Positions 40,354 to 53,773 of a DNA stretch of 64,000 nucleotides are shown here, piece by piece. Below the pieces are notes generated by a model that was given only the letters and a program-made list of their open reading frames with translations, searched no databases and was not told where the DNA came from. Position numbers and translations under genes: made by a program. Within the stretch, counting starts at the first letter, position 1. Every line of letters starts with the position of its first letter. Source of the stretch: Toxoplasma gondii ME49 (Eukaryota > Apicomplexa > Conoidasida > Eucoccidiorida > Sarcocystidae); the NCBI RefSeq assembly GCF_000006565.2, contig NC_031476.1, forward strand, positions 2,690,458-2,754,457, written 5' to 3'.

Positions 40354-42260
40354 CTTTCTCGATCTACAGCCACGGAGAAGTCGAGAAAGGGAGGCGAAGT
40401 GCGGCGAAGCGGAAACAGACGAGAAAGCGCAATCGTCCGTCTGGCTGGCGCAGGCTGCAGTGTAGAGACACCCGACGGTCGACGGGGCTCTTCGATCCGC
40501 GCCGCGTAGCGACTCCGAGATCGTCATTTTGCTGAGCGTCCAGCTCAGAGAGGAACCCGAAGCGAAACAGAGCGAAAAAGGAGGGGGAATGCAAACGGGA
40601 AAGGCGAAACTCGGCGGGCTCTCTGCTTAGGGAGTTCGTCGGCCAGAGCGCCGGACCGTCTAGCTGCGAGGCCTCCGACAGACCGACTAGGCCGTTTCCT
40701 CGACTTTTCACCGCAAACAGAAAGACTCGGCGCGTCCAGAGCTTCAAGGCGGCCCGGACGAAACGATTGAAGAACGAAAAGACCCGACAACAATTCACAA
40801 ACCGGCGACACACGAGGATGAGGAACTGCGACAGCACAAGGGTCTACCTACCGACACTCTTCTATGAAACCGTTTACTTCATGAACACTCCAAGCTTTGA
40901 AAACAGCAAGGTGGGAGAAGTGACAAGGTTCGTGGACTCGAGCCTTTTCCGTATTCTCTCAACGCCGGAGACTTTCCGATATCCGACACGACTGCTGTGC
41001 TGTGTGTGACTGCATGCGAAACGGCGGCGCTGCGCCGCTGTTTTCCAGGAAGGCTCTGGCCGCGAGGCACAGATCCACGGAAAAGTCGCAAAGAAAACCA
41101 CCCGAACCAAAATTCTGGACCTTCGGTTCACTTCGCGACTCTAAACTCTAAGTCTGTCTCTGTTCAGCGAGGAACCCAGCGCCTCCTCTCTCTACTGAGA
41201 AAACAGAATCCGAGTCGACGACACGAAAGTCTACACCTCCACGTATTCAGGCTTAAAACAGACACCACATTCAAGTAAAAGAACTTCTTGCGAACGAGTA
41301 GGGATAAACAACGTCAGACGCGCTCAATGATAATCCCGTGTACGAACGTACCGGCAAAAGGCTACTGGTTCAAATATACGCATTGAAACGTGGAAGAATA
41401 CGTCATATCTGCCGACATACATGAAACCAGGCGTCCCTGTCTCCGTTTGCTCCCATTGAATGTAGGAAACAAAAGCAGAAAATTGCCATCTTTCCCTTCC
41501 TGACGTTGCCGACCGCTGTTTTTAGACAGAACGACGACATGTATCTGCATGTATATTCTTATATATAGCGGTAAGGGACTGAACGTACGGTACAAGCGGT
41601 CAACAAAGATCGCTCTAACTTAAACTAAGTAACTCTCGCTAGCATTTGTCGCTGAGCCTAAACTTTGGATCGTGTCGAGGCCGCCACCTATCGACTATCA
41701 TAGCAATGCAGAAGGAAAGTCCATTCAATACCGTTGTCACTTGCTGCTGCATAGATCGAACGTCTAATTTCAATGTGGCACATGCGATTGCGCTTTCCCT
41801 CCTGGTTTCGCATCGCGTTCTGGGTTTCTCTTCCTTTTGCTTCTCTGTGTCTGTTTCTCCTGATTCATGTCGCCCTGAGTGAATGTGTTAAGGTCACTCG
41901 TCCACGCAAACCATACGATCACCACAGTGAAGATCACGATATTTGTACCGCTGGCACATAGATGGATATCGCTATTCGTAATGCGCTTAACATGGCCATG
42001 AAAAACACGACAGACCTGGATGTGGGCGTTCATCCTCTTCCTAATCAGGAGCCAGCCCGACGATCCCGTCCGTGCATTCCGAGGTATTTTAGGGCATATA
42101 AAAATCATATTTTTATTTTCGTCAAATTTGAAAAATATAGGGCAGGTACACCGTTAGTTCATAAGGCTTTCGCGAGGCGCCAACACCCGGTTACCGAACA
42201 TCCAACGTAACATTGACTACCCCTGTGCTACACCAACAAGTCATGACTCGCAATGCGGCC

Positions 42261-42288
42261 ATATATATGTATATATATATATATATAT
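42261..42288. repeat. TA/TATG microsatellite
   Basis: atatatatg followed by (TA)n and ending atga. Confidence 0.9.
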
Positions 42289-42580
42289 GAATGCATGCAT
42301 TTGTAAGATAGGTAGGAGATAATGGCTACAGCATCCCAGGAACGCGTTTGTCCCCATGGTAGTGATTATCCAAGGATGGCAAGTTCTTGACTTTTGCTGA
42401 ACAGCACCACCACGGCATTTGACGGAGTAAGTCTGTGAGCTAAAAGTTGTTGGTCGTTCATCGTGTGTACTCGGTGACCCCTAAAACGGAGTGAATGTAG
42501 AGACTTCTTCAAGTGCGCTTAAAGATTTTTTCGGGTCGAAAGTTCTTTAAATGCTTCTGCCACTGCTCAACACGAAGAGC

Positions 42581-42584
42581 AAAA
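42581..42584 (-). terminator. Pol III terminator after tRNA-Arg
   Basis: TTTT on the minus strand lies four bases past the tRNA 3' end. Confidence 0.7.
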
Positions 42585-42587
42585 GAG

Positions 42588-42661
42588 TAGGCCGAGCAGG
42601 ATTCGAACCCACGACCACCCGGTCCGTAGCCGGGCATTCTATCCAACTGAACTATCGGCCC
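42588..42661 (-). tRNA. tRNA-Arg (anticodon ACG)
   Basis: Read on the minus strand, the acceptor stem GGGCCGA pairs with TCGGCCT (one G-U pair), with discriminator A at 42588. The D arm is GTTC-AGTTGGATA-GAAT, the anticodon stem is CCCGG/CCGGG with loop CTACGGA (anticodon ACG, reading CGU and, after A-to-I editing, CGC/CGA), the variable loop is TGGTC, and the T arm is GTGGG-TTCGAAT-CCTGC. There is no intron and no encoded CCA. A T4 run follows at 42584-42581 (minus strand) and should stop Pol III. Box A and box B are intact. Confidence 0.95.
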
Positions 42662-45224
42662 GCGGGATTGCGAATCTCCACGTAAGGAAACGGACGCTCG
42701 AAACTGGTTCACGCTGATACGCCTGCCCCGAAACAAAGAAAGTTGTTGTTCTGCGTTCTTTACACGAAGCGCGGCGACAAGCGCCCTGACGGCGGAGTTG
42801 TCGGATGGCTCATGCGTCTAGTTTCACCCCGTTCTTCGGAGGAGCCTTGTTGTGAAAGGAACATTATAAAGTCGCTCATTCAGATTTATGTACAGTTTCT
42901 CACCATCCCACACGAATAGCGCGAAGAAGGACTCCACTAGCTTCGTCCACGTCCTCTCCGCAAGACCCTGCGATTGCGGCTGAACTGGAAAAGACGAGGG
43001 TGGCAGAATTCCATTTGTGCTGCGTCTGCGGCTGGTCACAAGGGTTTTTCTTCCTTCGGTCTATTGCCTCGTTATACTGTACAGATCACGTGGGATTGGG
43101 TACTCTTTGAGGTCGTACGAACCGCGAGAAGCAGGAAGGCGTCTTTCAAAGAAGAAGGATGTTCCGCCGGGAAGGAAGCGTACACTCTCAAAGGCACCGG
43201 TGGTTTCAAAAGTATATCTAGGCGCACCCGCGAGCAACGCTTCGAAATTGCTAGAAAAAGCTCAATGCAGCGGGTCGAATCCTCTCGACTGTCTACTTGG
43301 GAGGAACTGTCGTGGAGAACACCCAGTTCGGCTTCTCAAGACACGCCAGCAGAGAAGCCTCGTATTCGCAATGGAAAGGCAGGAAGTCTCAACCCTTGTC
43401 ACAGTTTGGCGGGCCGTGCTCGTTCTCCAAGCACCAGCACAAAATTTTTGCAAGTGTAAGCTCCCGTCACGCCTGGAGCGTTGACAGATCTGAAGCAGCC
43501 GGTGATGTGCATTCGAGCGTCTCTGACACAAAATTGCCGCCCTTCTACGGCGCTCTGGAGTTAGGAACGCGCGATTGCGTGTCTGGTTGCTGGGTAACAA
43601 AAATAAGAGTTCTCCTGTGTTGTTATACGAGCATCTAAATGCATGAGCTGAAACTTCTGGGGTATTCTGTGGAGGGCCTGGGCTTGCAGGCTGTTCCGTT
43701 CCCGAGACGGCCGATTTCGAGAGACATAGAGGTGGACGGCACACCCCCGTACCGACTGTTTGATTTTGGGGTTAAAAGTGGCTTCCCATGAAACTGAGCT
43801 TGCTTACCCTCGAGAACTTTCAATTTGCAAGTGCACTTCCGATTTTTCAAACGTTGGACGGTCTCCGTTTCTTGTTAGGAAGCGCTCTCGACTGGCAGGC
43901 GGGCACAGATCCGAGACAGGGCGTCGTGGCCCCGTTTCTGGGGAACCGGCCAGCTTCAAGTTCGGGGAAGCTTCAAAACGCAGTCGAGGAAAATGTGAAG
44001 GAAAGATGAACCTGTGAAACAGTCCCGGTTTGATTCAAGGACCCCTGACGTGGAAACTTTGCGTGGCGTGGCGTTCCATCCCGCTTTTGCGTCCAGGGGC
44101 ACCTTTTCCCCGCCGTTGCTGGGTTCTCGATCGCGAAGACTGCTTTTTTCGTTTCGCGCGATTCCCGTTCTCTCTCTGTTGTTTGCTGTGTCTCTCCAGG
44201 GAGGAGAGGGCGAAGACGTGTGCCGTTCTTGTCGAGGTTCGTTCTTGTCGGTCGTTTTTCCACAGGTGTCCCTCCGGGTTCGCGCATGTTTCGACTCACG
44301 GGGTTTTGGTGAGATGTCCTTTCGTCCATGGATCCGGTAGACACTTCATCCGTCAACTTGGTATCTGTCGGTTCGTCCATTCCGTTTTTTTCGCTGACAG
44401 TTCACATTTTGTCCCGACTCCGCGTGTTTGTACCTTGTCTCGCGCCAGAATGTTGAAGCTGCATGCGGCTTACCGCACGCCTCCAGATCTCACACTTTTC
44501 CCCGTCGTTTTTCGAAGAGCGGGAACCAGCATGGTGCCTACGGTTTCTGCCTTGGCCACGCGCTGAGCATACTTGCAGTCGAGCGAAAACGGACGGTGTG
44601 GCTGCCGGAATATCGCTGGAAGACGCGAAGTTTCGCCGACGACGGATGTGCTCGATGCGCCTCCCCTGCGTAGGCGCGACATACTGTGGCCCCCGCAAGT
44701 CTGCTTCGCAGCCAAGAAATCGCAGAGCACCCACACGAGTGAATGCAGCTACTCTTGTTCAGTAGTGTGTGGCGACCTTTTCCCGTCGCCGCTGCGGTGT
44801 ACGTACACCTCAGCAGTTTTGCTCAAGTGCGAATGCAAGTAACTGCAGTTTGTATCTACGTCAGCAAATCCCTCAACACGCGCTTTCTCGGCTTCTCCCG
44901 CCTTTTATTTGCTGCCATTTGTCGAAAGGGTCCGTCGTTCTTTCCATAATCCGTTGCCAGCGTTTTTCGTTGGAGTTTTTTTGTCGGCCATCATTGTCTG
45001 GTTGACTCGGTCTTTCCCTCGTCTCGTCCGGCTCTGTCTGTTGCCGCGTTTCTCCATCATTTCTCCACCAAATTTTCCGGTTCGCTCCGCCTTCCGCCCT
45101 CCCCCCCTCCAGACTCCCGTCCCTTCGCCTTGTTGCCGCCGTTCCCCACTCTTTCCGCGTCCCCCTGTTCGACCGGAGGCGACCGTCGCCTCCGCCAGGT
45201 CCGGAGTAGTTTTTAGTCTGCACA
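42662..45224. other. Spacer and leader upstream of SulP
   Basis: No assignable gene is visible. A 161-codon frame (42974-43459, plus) has mixed composition without domain content. The stretch 44900-45220 is pyrimidine-rich and probably the SulP leader. The palindrome GGTGTACGTACACC lies at 44796-44809. Confidence 0.5.
44796..44809. promoter_or_regulatory. Palindrome GGTGTACGTACACC, upstream of SulP
   Basis: Perfect 14-base palindrome 416 bases before the SulP ATG. It is the first of four exact copies in the window; a role as a binding site is inferred only from recurrence and symmetry. Confidence 0.5.
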
Positions 45225-48200
45225 ATGGAAAATCAAGAGACGTCCGAGTCTCCGACTCGCCTTGCGCCTCTGTTCCCCTCCGACCAGAAATCGACTGCTT
45301 CCGAGGCGAGTTCTGCAGAGGCTTCCTCCTCTCACTTCCCCTCAGGCGTCGTGTCTCCGTCTGGCCTAACCGCCGCGGGTCCGCCGCTGTTCTTCTCCAG
45401 CGCCGTGCATGAAAATTCTCTGTCGCACTCTCGCCTGACTCCCCTGTCTGACGGCGGCGGTCGCGGGACCGCTCGCGGGATTCAGGAGCCTCAGCGGTCC
45501 GCGTCGCCTTCGCTGCGTCTGCCCGGAGCACGACCCCAGGCTCCCGAGTCGCCTGCATCGCGCCACAGCCCAGGCGCCCTCCAACTTTCTCCCGGCTCCC
45601 CGCGGCGACAAGCCACCTCGGCGCCATCGCCTTCAGTCTCACATGGCTCAGGTCTGTCGACACAGAGGCGACCGCCGCGGCAGTCTGCGCGACCCGGAAC
45701 GGAGCAGAGACAGCAGCTGTCCCCAGGAGAAGCCACAAGTCCAGCGACATGGAGGTCCGGCAACCGAGGAGGCAAAGAGGACGCTCTGAGGCAGGCGTCT
45801 CCGTCGCAGGCGCGAGCGAGCAGCGCGTCTCGTGTGTCTCCGCGAATCGTCGGCGTGTACGCGGCGTCTGTGACGAACGCCACAGGCGGCGCAAACGCGA
45901 AGAAACGAGGACTCAAGCTGTCGGAGGACGGCGGTGCTTTTGGCGACGAGACACGGATTCCTCAGGCGGAAAGTGGAAGGCAGCGGCTGGACAGAGAAGG
46001 CGCCGCAACAGAGGGTGACGTAGAGCCTCGGACGACGGGTGACGCGCACCCGAGAGCCGCCAGGCCGGCGTTGGGCCTTGCGACTTCTTCAGGCGACGGA
46101 AAGTCCCCAAGAGGCTCGCGTGTCTGTACAGCAGGAAAGACGGGAGGCGAACGCGGCGAGGAGGACTGCGAGAGAGTTGAGGAAAGTCAAGATGCGCCCC
46201 GAGCGACACCCGGCGCAGACAGCGGACCCAGCTACAAAGCAGGAGCGATCCGCCAACAGCCGGGATCCCCCGAAACCTTTCAGCTGATGCCCGTTGTGGG
46301 GGACCGAGCAATTGCGACCGGGGCGAGGAAAAGGAAGAAAAAGAAGTCAGCCTTCAGACGCCGAAGCGCCGACGGCGGAGAACGACCGGAGAAACCGCCG
46401 GTCGGGAAAGGCGGATCGCTTTTCCTCCACCCTGCTCTGGGCGACGACTCAGAAGAACACTCAAGGTACAAGTTCGAGACATTCTCAGACGTCGCATCTC
46501 TTCTTCGGTGGCTCTTTGAAAGCTCGGAAACTCGCCAATCAGCCCGCGTGGACTCGCACCCCCTCCTCGTCCCTCTTAAGATGTCGTGGCGCTCGGCCTT
46601 CACAGTCCTCACGTATAAGGCCATACAGATACAGATACATATACGTATATGTATATATATATATTATATGTCCGTGTGCTTTTATACATCTACCTAATGT
46701 GTCTCTATCGTGTGTATGTAGAGGTATGCATCTTTTCTGTATATGTGTATTTCTGTATATCTCCCTGTCTCTCGGTATCTCTGGATCATTATCTGTGTCC
46801 GTATACATCTGTATGTGTAATTCTGTGGAGCACGTATGTGTGAACCTCCGTCTGTCTACTGTTTCTGGATGTATGCATGTATCCCTGTATACATGTATAT
46901 CTGTATCCAAGTCAGTATCTATGTGTGTGTCTCTATCTGTATATGGATCTCCATATATTGATGTAGGGTGTGAATCGGTGTCGATGTCTCTGTCCTGTAT
47001 GTAGAAGCATGCATGTCCATCGATAAGAAGGTACTTCTGTATGTATATACATATTTCTATGTATGTATATATAGACATATACATATATATATATATATGT
47101 ATCTATACGTAATGTATATCTGCATTTCTGTAGATCGGGATAAGTGTATGTCCATTTGCACGCACACATATATAGAGGGGCACACACACACACACGCAGA
47201 CGCACAAACGCACAGGCTTGCGTAGGTGCATGTGCTTGCGGTGGCGGGGGAAGTTAGTGGAAACCTTCGCGTCCGAGGTTCGCTGCAGACGCGCATGAGC
47301 GGCCTTTTGTTTTGGGTGTTGAACAGGCCAGGCGAAGACGAGGGCCATCCGACCTCGGCGCTCTGCTCGACAGAGTGCTGCGGACTCTTTTGGCGACGGA
47401 GGTGGCACGCAATGAAGGGAGGCTTCTGGGGCTGGGGCTTCACCAATCGACCGAGGGAAGGCCCGCGCTACTACCTGAGCGAAATCTTCGCGGCTCTCAT
47501 CATCGCGCTGAGTAGGCGCCAATGGCTCTCTCCAGTCAAACCGAGAGGCGCGGCGAGACGCGCCCACAACTGCATGTGGATGTCTGCCCTCGGTCTCTCT
47601 CTCTCTCTCGCTGGACCTCTCGAGCCCCTGTCTGTCGCCTGTGTGCTTCTCTGTGCGTAGATCGACATGCCTGTACAAACGTCCTTCTCTCAAACTCTCT
47701 GCAGTCTGCTTCCACTCGCCAATCTATCGACCTCCTACAGCTTCACCCGCGTCTACGTCTGCGTCTCGACCTCTGCCTCTTCCAAACGTGCATAGTGTTC
47801 TCCCTTTCTGTCTCTCTCTCTCTCCGTTGACGTCTCCGTCCTTGCTTTTTTTCACGCTACATGTTGTGCAGTGCGTCTAGAGGCTTGTGTGTAGATGTCT
47901 CTCTGTTCTGCCTTGTTCCGCGACCGTCCTCGACTGCGTGGATGTGACCGCGTCGAAGCCTCGCATGCGTCTCATGAGTGGAATGCGTGTGTCTCCGGAT
48001 TCGCGGAGAAATTCCTTTCGCACGGCAACTGTCTACTTGCCTCCGAGACGGGCGGAACGCGGGTCGACCGTTTGACCCGAATCGCGTTCTGCAATCGAGT
48101 CTGCATTGGCGCTTCGTGTTTTCTTCAGCCTTTTTTCTGAAGTCTCCTCAATGAGAAATGGACTCTGCGTTTCCGCTCTATTTTTTCAGCTCAAGTTCCA

Positions 48201-48522
48201 GAAGCAGCTTCGTTCGCCATGATGGCGAATTTGCCTCCTGCCATCGGCGTGCACAGTGCCTGGCTCATCGGCCTCTTCGCCTGCGGCCTCGGCGGACGGC
48301 CAGGGATGATTAACGGTGTCACAGGCTCGTTTGTGAGTCAATCACGTCCGTTCGCGTCTTTGAAAAGCAGCTTCAGTCTCTTCCGAACACAGAAGGGGAC
48401 ATCTGGGTGAACGGAGACACCTGCAGGTGCAGGCGTCGACAGCCGCAGTCGACTGCGCAAACACAAACCACTCCGCATCTATGCATGTGCGCGTACCTGT
48501 CATGTATACACACAAATGTCCC

Positions 48523-48557
<35 letters not shown>

Positions 48558-51500
48558 GAATACGTGCATGGGCACATCTGAAAACGTACCTTTGCTCACA
48601 GAAAGTATATGGAGCTTTGCGGTTTTTTGTTGTGTCGTTCTGCGATGTTTTTCGTTTTCCAGGCAGCGACGATTGCGGCGTATGTGACGCGCAGGTGTGC
48701 AGAGTCTGCATGCACGTACGAGGGCGTGGAGACGCTGGTGGCGTCGGTGTTTCTGGCAGGACTGATTTTGATGATCTTCGCGTACAGCCGCCTGGCATGT
48801 CTCGTCCAGCTGATTCCTGCGTCCGTCACGATTGGGTTCTGTAACGGCATCGCCATCATCATCTTCCTGGCGCAACTTCAGATTTTCAAAGATCCCTCAA
48901 CAGGCGCCTACATCACGGGCAACCGCGCAGCCTGGATGGCTGGCGAATGTTGTCTAGCCGCAGTCATCATGGAGGGCTGGAAAAAGGTTCCTTTTGTAAG
49001 TCAACATGTCGCTAGACAGCATGCGCAGCGTCTCGCGAAACAGCTCTGCATGGACTGGCGAATCTCCCTGAGTACACCTGTATATAATATATATATATAC
49101 GTATATATATATATATATGTATATATATGTATATATATGGATATATGGATATGTGTATGCGTGTAACGTCATCATGGAGGGCTGGAAGGTGGTGTCGTTT
49201 GAAAAAGGAACAGGAAACGTTCTGTATGCCAAACCGCAGGTGAACCATGCGAAGAAGGCTGACGCACAGCGGGAGGTCCCAGGCTCGTTTACTGGTCGAA
49301 GCCTTGCCGTTTTTGGGCTTTTGCGTCTGAGTCACACAAGTCCACAGTTCTACAAGTCTGTTCTACATGCATGTGCCAACCTGTGTTGATTCACGTGGAA
49401 AGGAAAATACACATTTTCGCAAAGACACTTGTGCAGTATTAGATCTATACATATATATATATATATATATATGTATATGTATATGTATGGATATGTGTAT
49501 GCGTGTATGTATGTGTATATATGTATGGATATTCGTGCACATGTACGCATAAACATATATCCACGTACATGCATACGTTTTCTGTAGAATTCGGCGAAAA
49601 TAGTGCAATTGTGTGTGTTCCCTTTAGGTGGGGAAGCTGCTGCCCGGGTCTTTGATTTCCATGGTGGCTGCGGGATTGGTAGAGTTTCTTGTCGCGCGGC
49701 CGCTGTTCGACACAAAGACGCCGACGATCGGAGAAGTTGCGGAACTGACTGCAAACTCTGCGCTGCCCTCGCCTTTTTTTGCCCAGTCTCACTTGGACTT
49801 CAAAAGCAATGTGCAAGTGCACAGAGCAATCATGCAAGGTGAAAACAAAAGAGAGTCGCGGGCGAGCAAAGAGAGGAAGTCGGAGAAAAACGGAGAGAGG
49901 GAGATGCGTCGGAGAGAGCTGGAGAAGGACAGTGAGGTCGAGCGAAGATACGTAAAACGCAAGAGAGAGAGAGGAGAGCAGAGGAGAACCGCGGAGGGAG
50001 ACAGAGAGAAGCAGAAGCGATATACAGAGAGCAAGCGAGGAAGCGTAGAGACAGCGGTCTTTGTTTCCTTGCCTCTGCCTGCACACCTGGAAGTTCCTTT
50101 CGCTCCCTCCTCTCGGGGGCTCGTCCTGTTTCTCTGTCTTTCTCTCGTGCAGTCTCTGTCTCTTCCTCTTCGCCATTTGCGTACTTGTTCATGTGACCTT
50201 CGCATGCAGTGTTTTCCGTGCTTCCCTCTCCCGTTGTCTCACGCGTTGTCTCCTGTCCCCTTTTCCCTCTCTCTGCTCCCTTCTCTCTGTCTTTCTTAGG
50301 AGTGATGTTGGCCGTCGTCGCGATTCTCGAGACGCTGATGACTGTCGAGGTGGTGGACATTTACGCGGCGCAGGCGGCGTTGCCTCCGGAGCCGCCTGCG
50401 GCATGTTCTGGAAAGCGGGAGGCGCTTCTCGGGCGTCTGCTCCCGCGCCTCAAAGGGCCGTCGCAGCCGCCGCAGACCCCCGCGGAGGCGGGGTATCCTG
50501 GCGTCTTTTCTCCGGCGTCATCAGGCGACAAATTCGGCTTATATAACGGTGTGGCGAGTGCGGGAGGTCGCGAGGCAGGGGAAGAAGAGGAGGGCGCCGA
50601 GGGGAGATGCCCGAACGCAAAGCTGCGAGGGAGTAGCAGCCGCGAGTTCGGGGAAAACAGAGACTGCGACGGGATGTCGTCGGGGGGATTTGACACCAAG
50701 CAGCTGCGGCGAGGCGTCTCTTCAGAAAACACCTCGCGAGGGTCCGCAAGTCTGTCCCCACGGGCTTCGCCTCGAACGGAGAGAGACAGTCTTCAGGAGG
50801 AAAGAGAGACAAAAAGGATTCAGATGCCGGCCGAGTTGCCCTCGCGCAAGGCCGAGAGAGTCCGAGGCGGTGCCGACGGTCCGAAGGACGGACGAAAATC
50901 TCCCGAGCTCTCCAGCGGCGCCTCTTCACCTTCTCGGCAGCTCTTTCTTCACGGAGAAAATAGTGAAATGCAGAGTGAACTGCGGAGTGGACGCGTGTCT
51001 TCCTGTTCTTCGCGGTCGTTCTCCGGCCCGCATGCGGTGTCTGTACAGGCGAGACGAGGAGGCGAGGAGACGACGGTAGAAGAGAAGAGCGAGGTCTTTT
51101 CGCGGGAGGCGTTCGCGGTCCGTGTAGACAGAGAGGCGGGTGCTGGCCGGCGCGACGCTTCGGATATGGGACTGCGAGCGGGGAGTATGGCGACGAGAGC
51201 GGGGAGTATGGCGACGAGAGCGGGAGGAACGCAGGAGCACTCGGCGTTGCTCTGGGAGAACCCGAACAGGGAGGACGACGAGAGAACCGATGTGGCGTCG
51301 GGACTTGGAGAGTTGGAGTCGCGGCGAGCGAACCGCGGAGAGGAAGGACTCGACGAAGCGGAGGGAGAAAAGGAACGGAGAAAGCCTGCTGTGAAAGGAG
51401 ACGGCGACCAACAGATTTGGGCTGCGGGAGTCGCAAACATCGTCTGCGCGTTCTTCGGAGGCATGGGTGGAGGCGCCATGATTGGACTGTCTGTCATGAA

Positions 51501-51900
51501 CCTCCGAAGCGGTGGGAAGGGCAAGGAATCCGGTGAGCGTTCGAGTTTCCTTGTGCTTTTCCGTGTCTCGGAGCCTCTGACGTTCCTGGTTCGTTCGATG
51601 GTTCTGTCGTCCTTCCTCTCTCGGCTGACCTCGTGTGTGGGTCGCGTTTCTGCATGTGAAGATTGTGTTTGAGGCGTACGTACACCAGGCTTGGGTAGCC
51701 AGTGTCGAGAGACCTCCCGCGTGGACTTTCGAGTCCAGCCGCGACGCGATGGAAGGAACCAGGCAGCTTCCCGCCTCCCACTGTATCCTCGCTCTGACAC
51801 AAATTCATCTACAGACCTCTGCGTCTCTCTACGCATAGCTCTGTCTCTTCATATTCAACTCGCTGTATGTATATTCGCGTCTACATCATATGTAACTACG

Positions 51901-51939
<39 letters not shown>

Positions 51940-53729
51940 GTATTTATGCATGCATGTGTGTGTGCATTGCTTGGTGTGGTTTGTCTCGGTTGTTTCAGGG
52001 TTTCTGCATGCAGTGTTCGTCTTCGTGTTGATCGCGGGGGCGTACAAGGTTCTGAATTTTTTGCCGATTGCCGCGCTGGCGGGGATCATGTTTTGCGTCG
52101 CGTTCCACACCTTCAAGTGGTTCTCGCTGCCGATGGTCGTCGCCAGTTTCCTCCCAGAAACGCTCCGTTGGAAGCATCCTTGTCTGGTGCAAAAGATCAC
52201 GCGGGCAGACGCCATCATCGTCGTCATCGTGACCCTCTGCTGCGTAAGCGAAAGCCTCTCGCCGGGTGTCTGTACAATTCAACGAACCTCCCACCGGCTC
52301 TCTCCGCCGCTCCTCGCGGTTGTGCGCCAGGCTGCCCCTCCAGTTTACGGCATTCATATGTATATATATATATATATGTGAATGAACAGTGTGAAATGGA
52401 GGAATAGACAGGGGAAGAGGGGGATGCCTGTATACATGCATGTGTGTAAAAGAACAGAGAGAAAGCAACAATACCATGCATATCGATATATCTCTGTATT
52501 TGTTTGCATATTTGGAGTGAACAGAGAGAACGGGACCAAGACGCAGACATTTATTTATATGCATATATACGTCTTTGCAGACGTATCTGTATAGGTGTAT
52601 ATGACAACGCAGAGAGAAAGGAGAGAGACCTATTGTCACTCATGTGAATCCGAGCCTCTAAAAAGGGACAAGTCTTTGCCGTCCTGCGCTTTGCTTTTCA
52701 GAAATTCCTGAACGTTGCGCTGGCAGCGGGCATTGGAATTTTCATCGCGGCACTCGTCTTCGCCTGGGAGGCCAATCGACGCTTCTGCGTGGAGGCTGCA
52801 GAAGACGAAAAGAGACAAATCAAGGTAAAGAGGAAAACGACTGAAAACGAATGAGCGACTCTGAGGTTCCCGTTAGCCGCCCAACCAGCGACCGTTGTCG
52901 GGTGTACGTACACCTCAAAAGCGAGACTTGTAGACATTGTGTGGAGGCGCCGTTGGGTTTGTGTTCACTCCACTCCTTTTGAGTCGCTTTTGCAAAGCGA
53001 CGTTTTACATGTGTGTCTCCCCGTACACGTTTTCTTTCCTCGTTCTCCCCCTTTCCCGTCTTTCTCTCGGTGGTACCACGCAGCCCTTCTCCCGGTTCCT
53101 CTGCATCAGCCATTGATTTCATTTTTTAATGTTTTCTCTTCCCCTGTCGTTTTTTTTCACTTTTTGTGCTCAGTACTACGAGGTCCAAGGCCCCCTCTGC
53201 TTCAGCACCGCCCACAAGTTCGAGAGCGCCTTCAACTACGACGAGGATCCGCCCACCGTCATGTGCATGCTGAGCGGCAGCACGCGATTATTTGACTATA
53301 GTGCGATGGCCAGCATGAATGCTGTCAGCCGCGGATACCTGCGCAGAGGCAAGACGCTGCATTTCAAGGTAAAGAGCCGACCTCGAGTTTCGCTCGAGTG
53401 CTCTGTGCTCGCGAGCAGCTCTGCTCAGAGTTCTTTTTCTCTTTGTGACTTTTCCGTTTTCCTTCGCCTCAAATATCCGTCTTCTGCGCCGTCGCGCGCG
53501 AACGCTTTTCTCTTCTTTGCCACACTTCGATTTCTCTTACTCGTCGTCTCTCTCCTTTTCGTTCCTTCTCCATCTTCCTTCGTAAAAACTCTATCTTCAT
53601 GTCTCTCTTCGTTTCCGTTTCTCAGCCTCTCTCCCTGACTCCTTCTGCAGGCCTTGTCTTCTCTCGCCTTCTCTGCTTTGGACGCACGTATTGATACATA
53701 CATATATATATATATATATATACATGCAT

Positions 53730-53773
<44 letters not shown>

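Larger units (their letters stand above)
40354..42587. other. Spacer between the minus-strand gene and tRNA-Arg
   Basis: The first 500 bases are the upstream side of the minus-strand gene. No conserved protein is seen elsewhere. A TA microsatellite lies at 42261-42288. Confidence 0.5.

Noticed and set aside
46539..47205. Frames in SulP intron 1 rich in Tyr, Ile, Cys and Thr
   Set aside because: They are translations of TATG/TGTAT microsatellite DNA and contain no protein signal.
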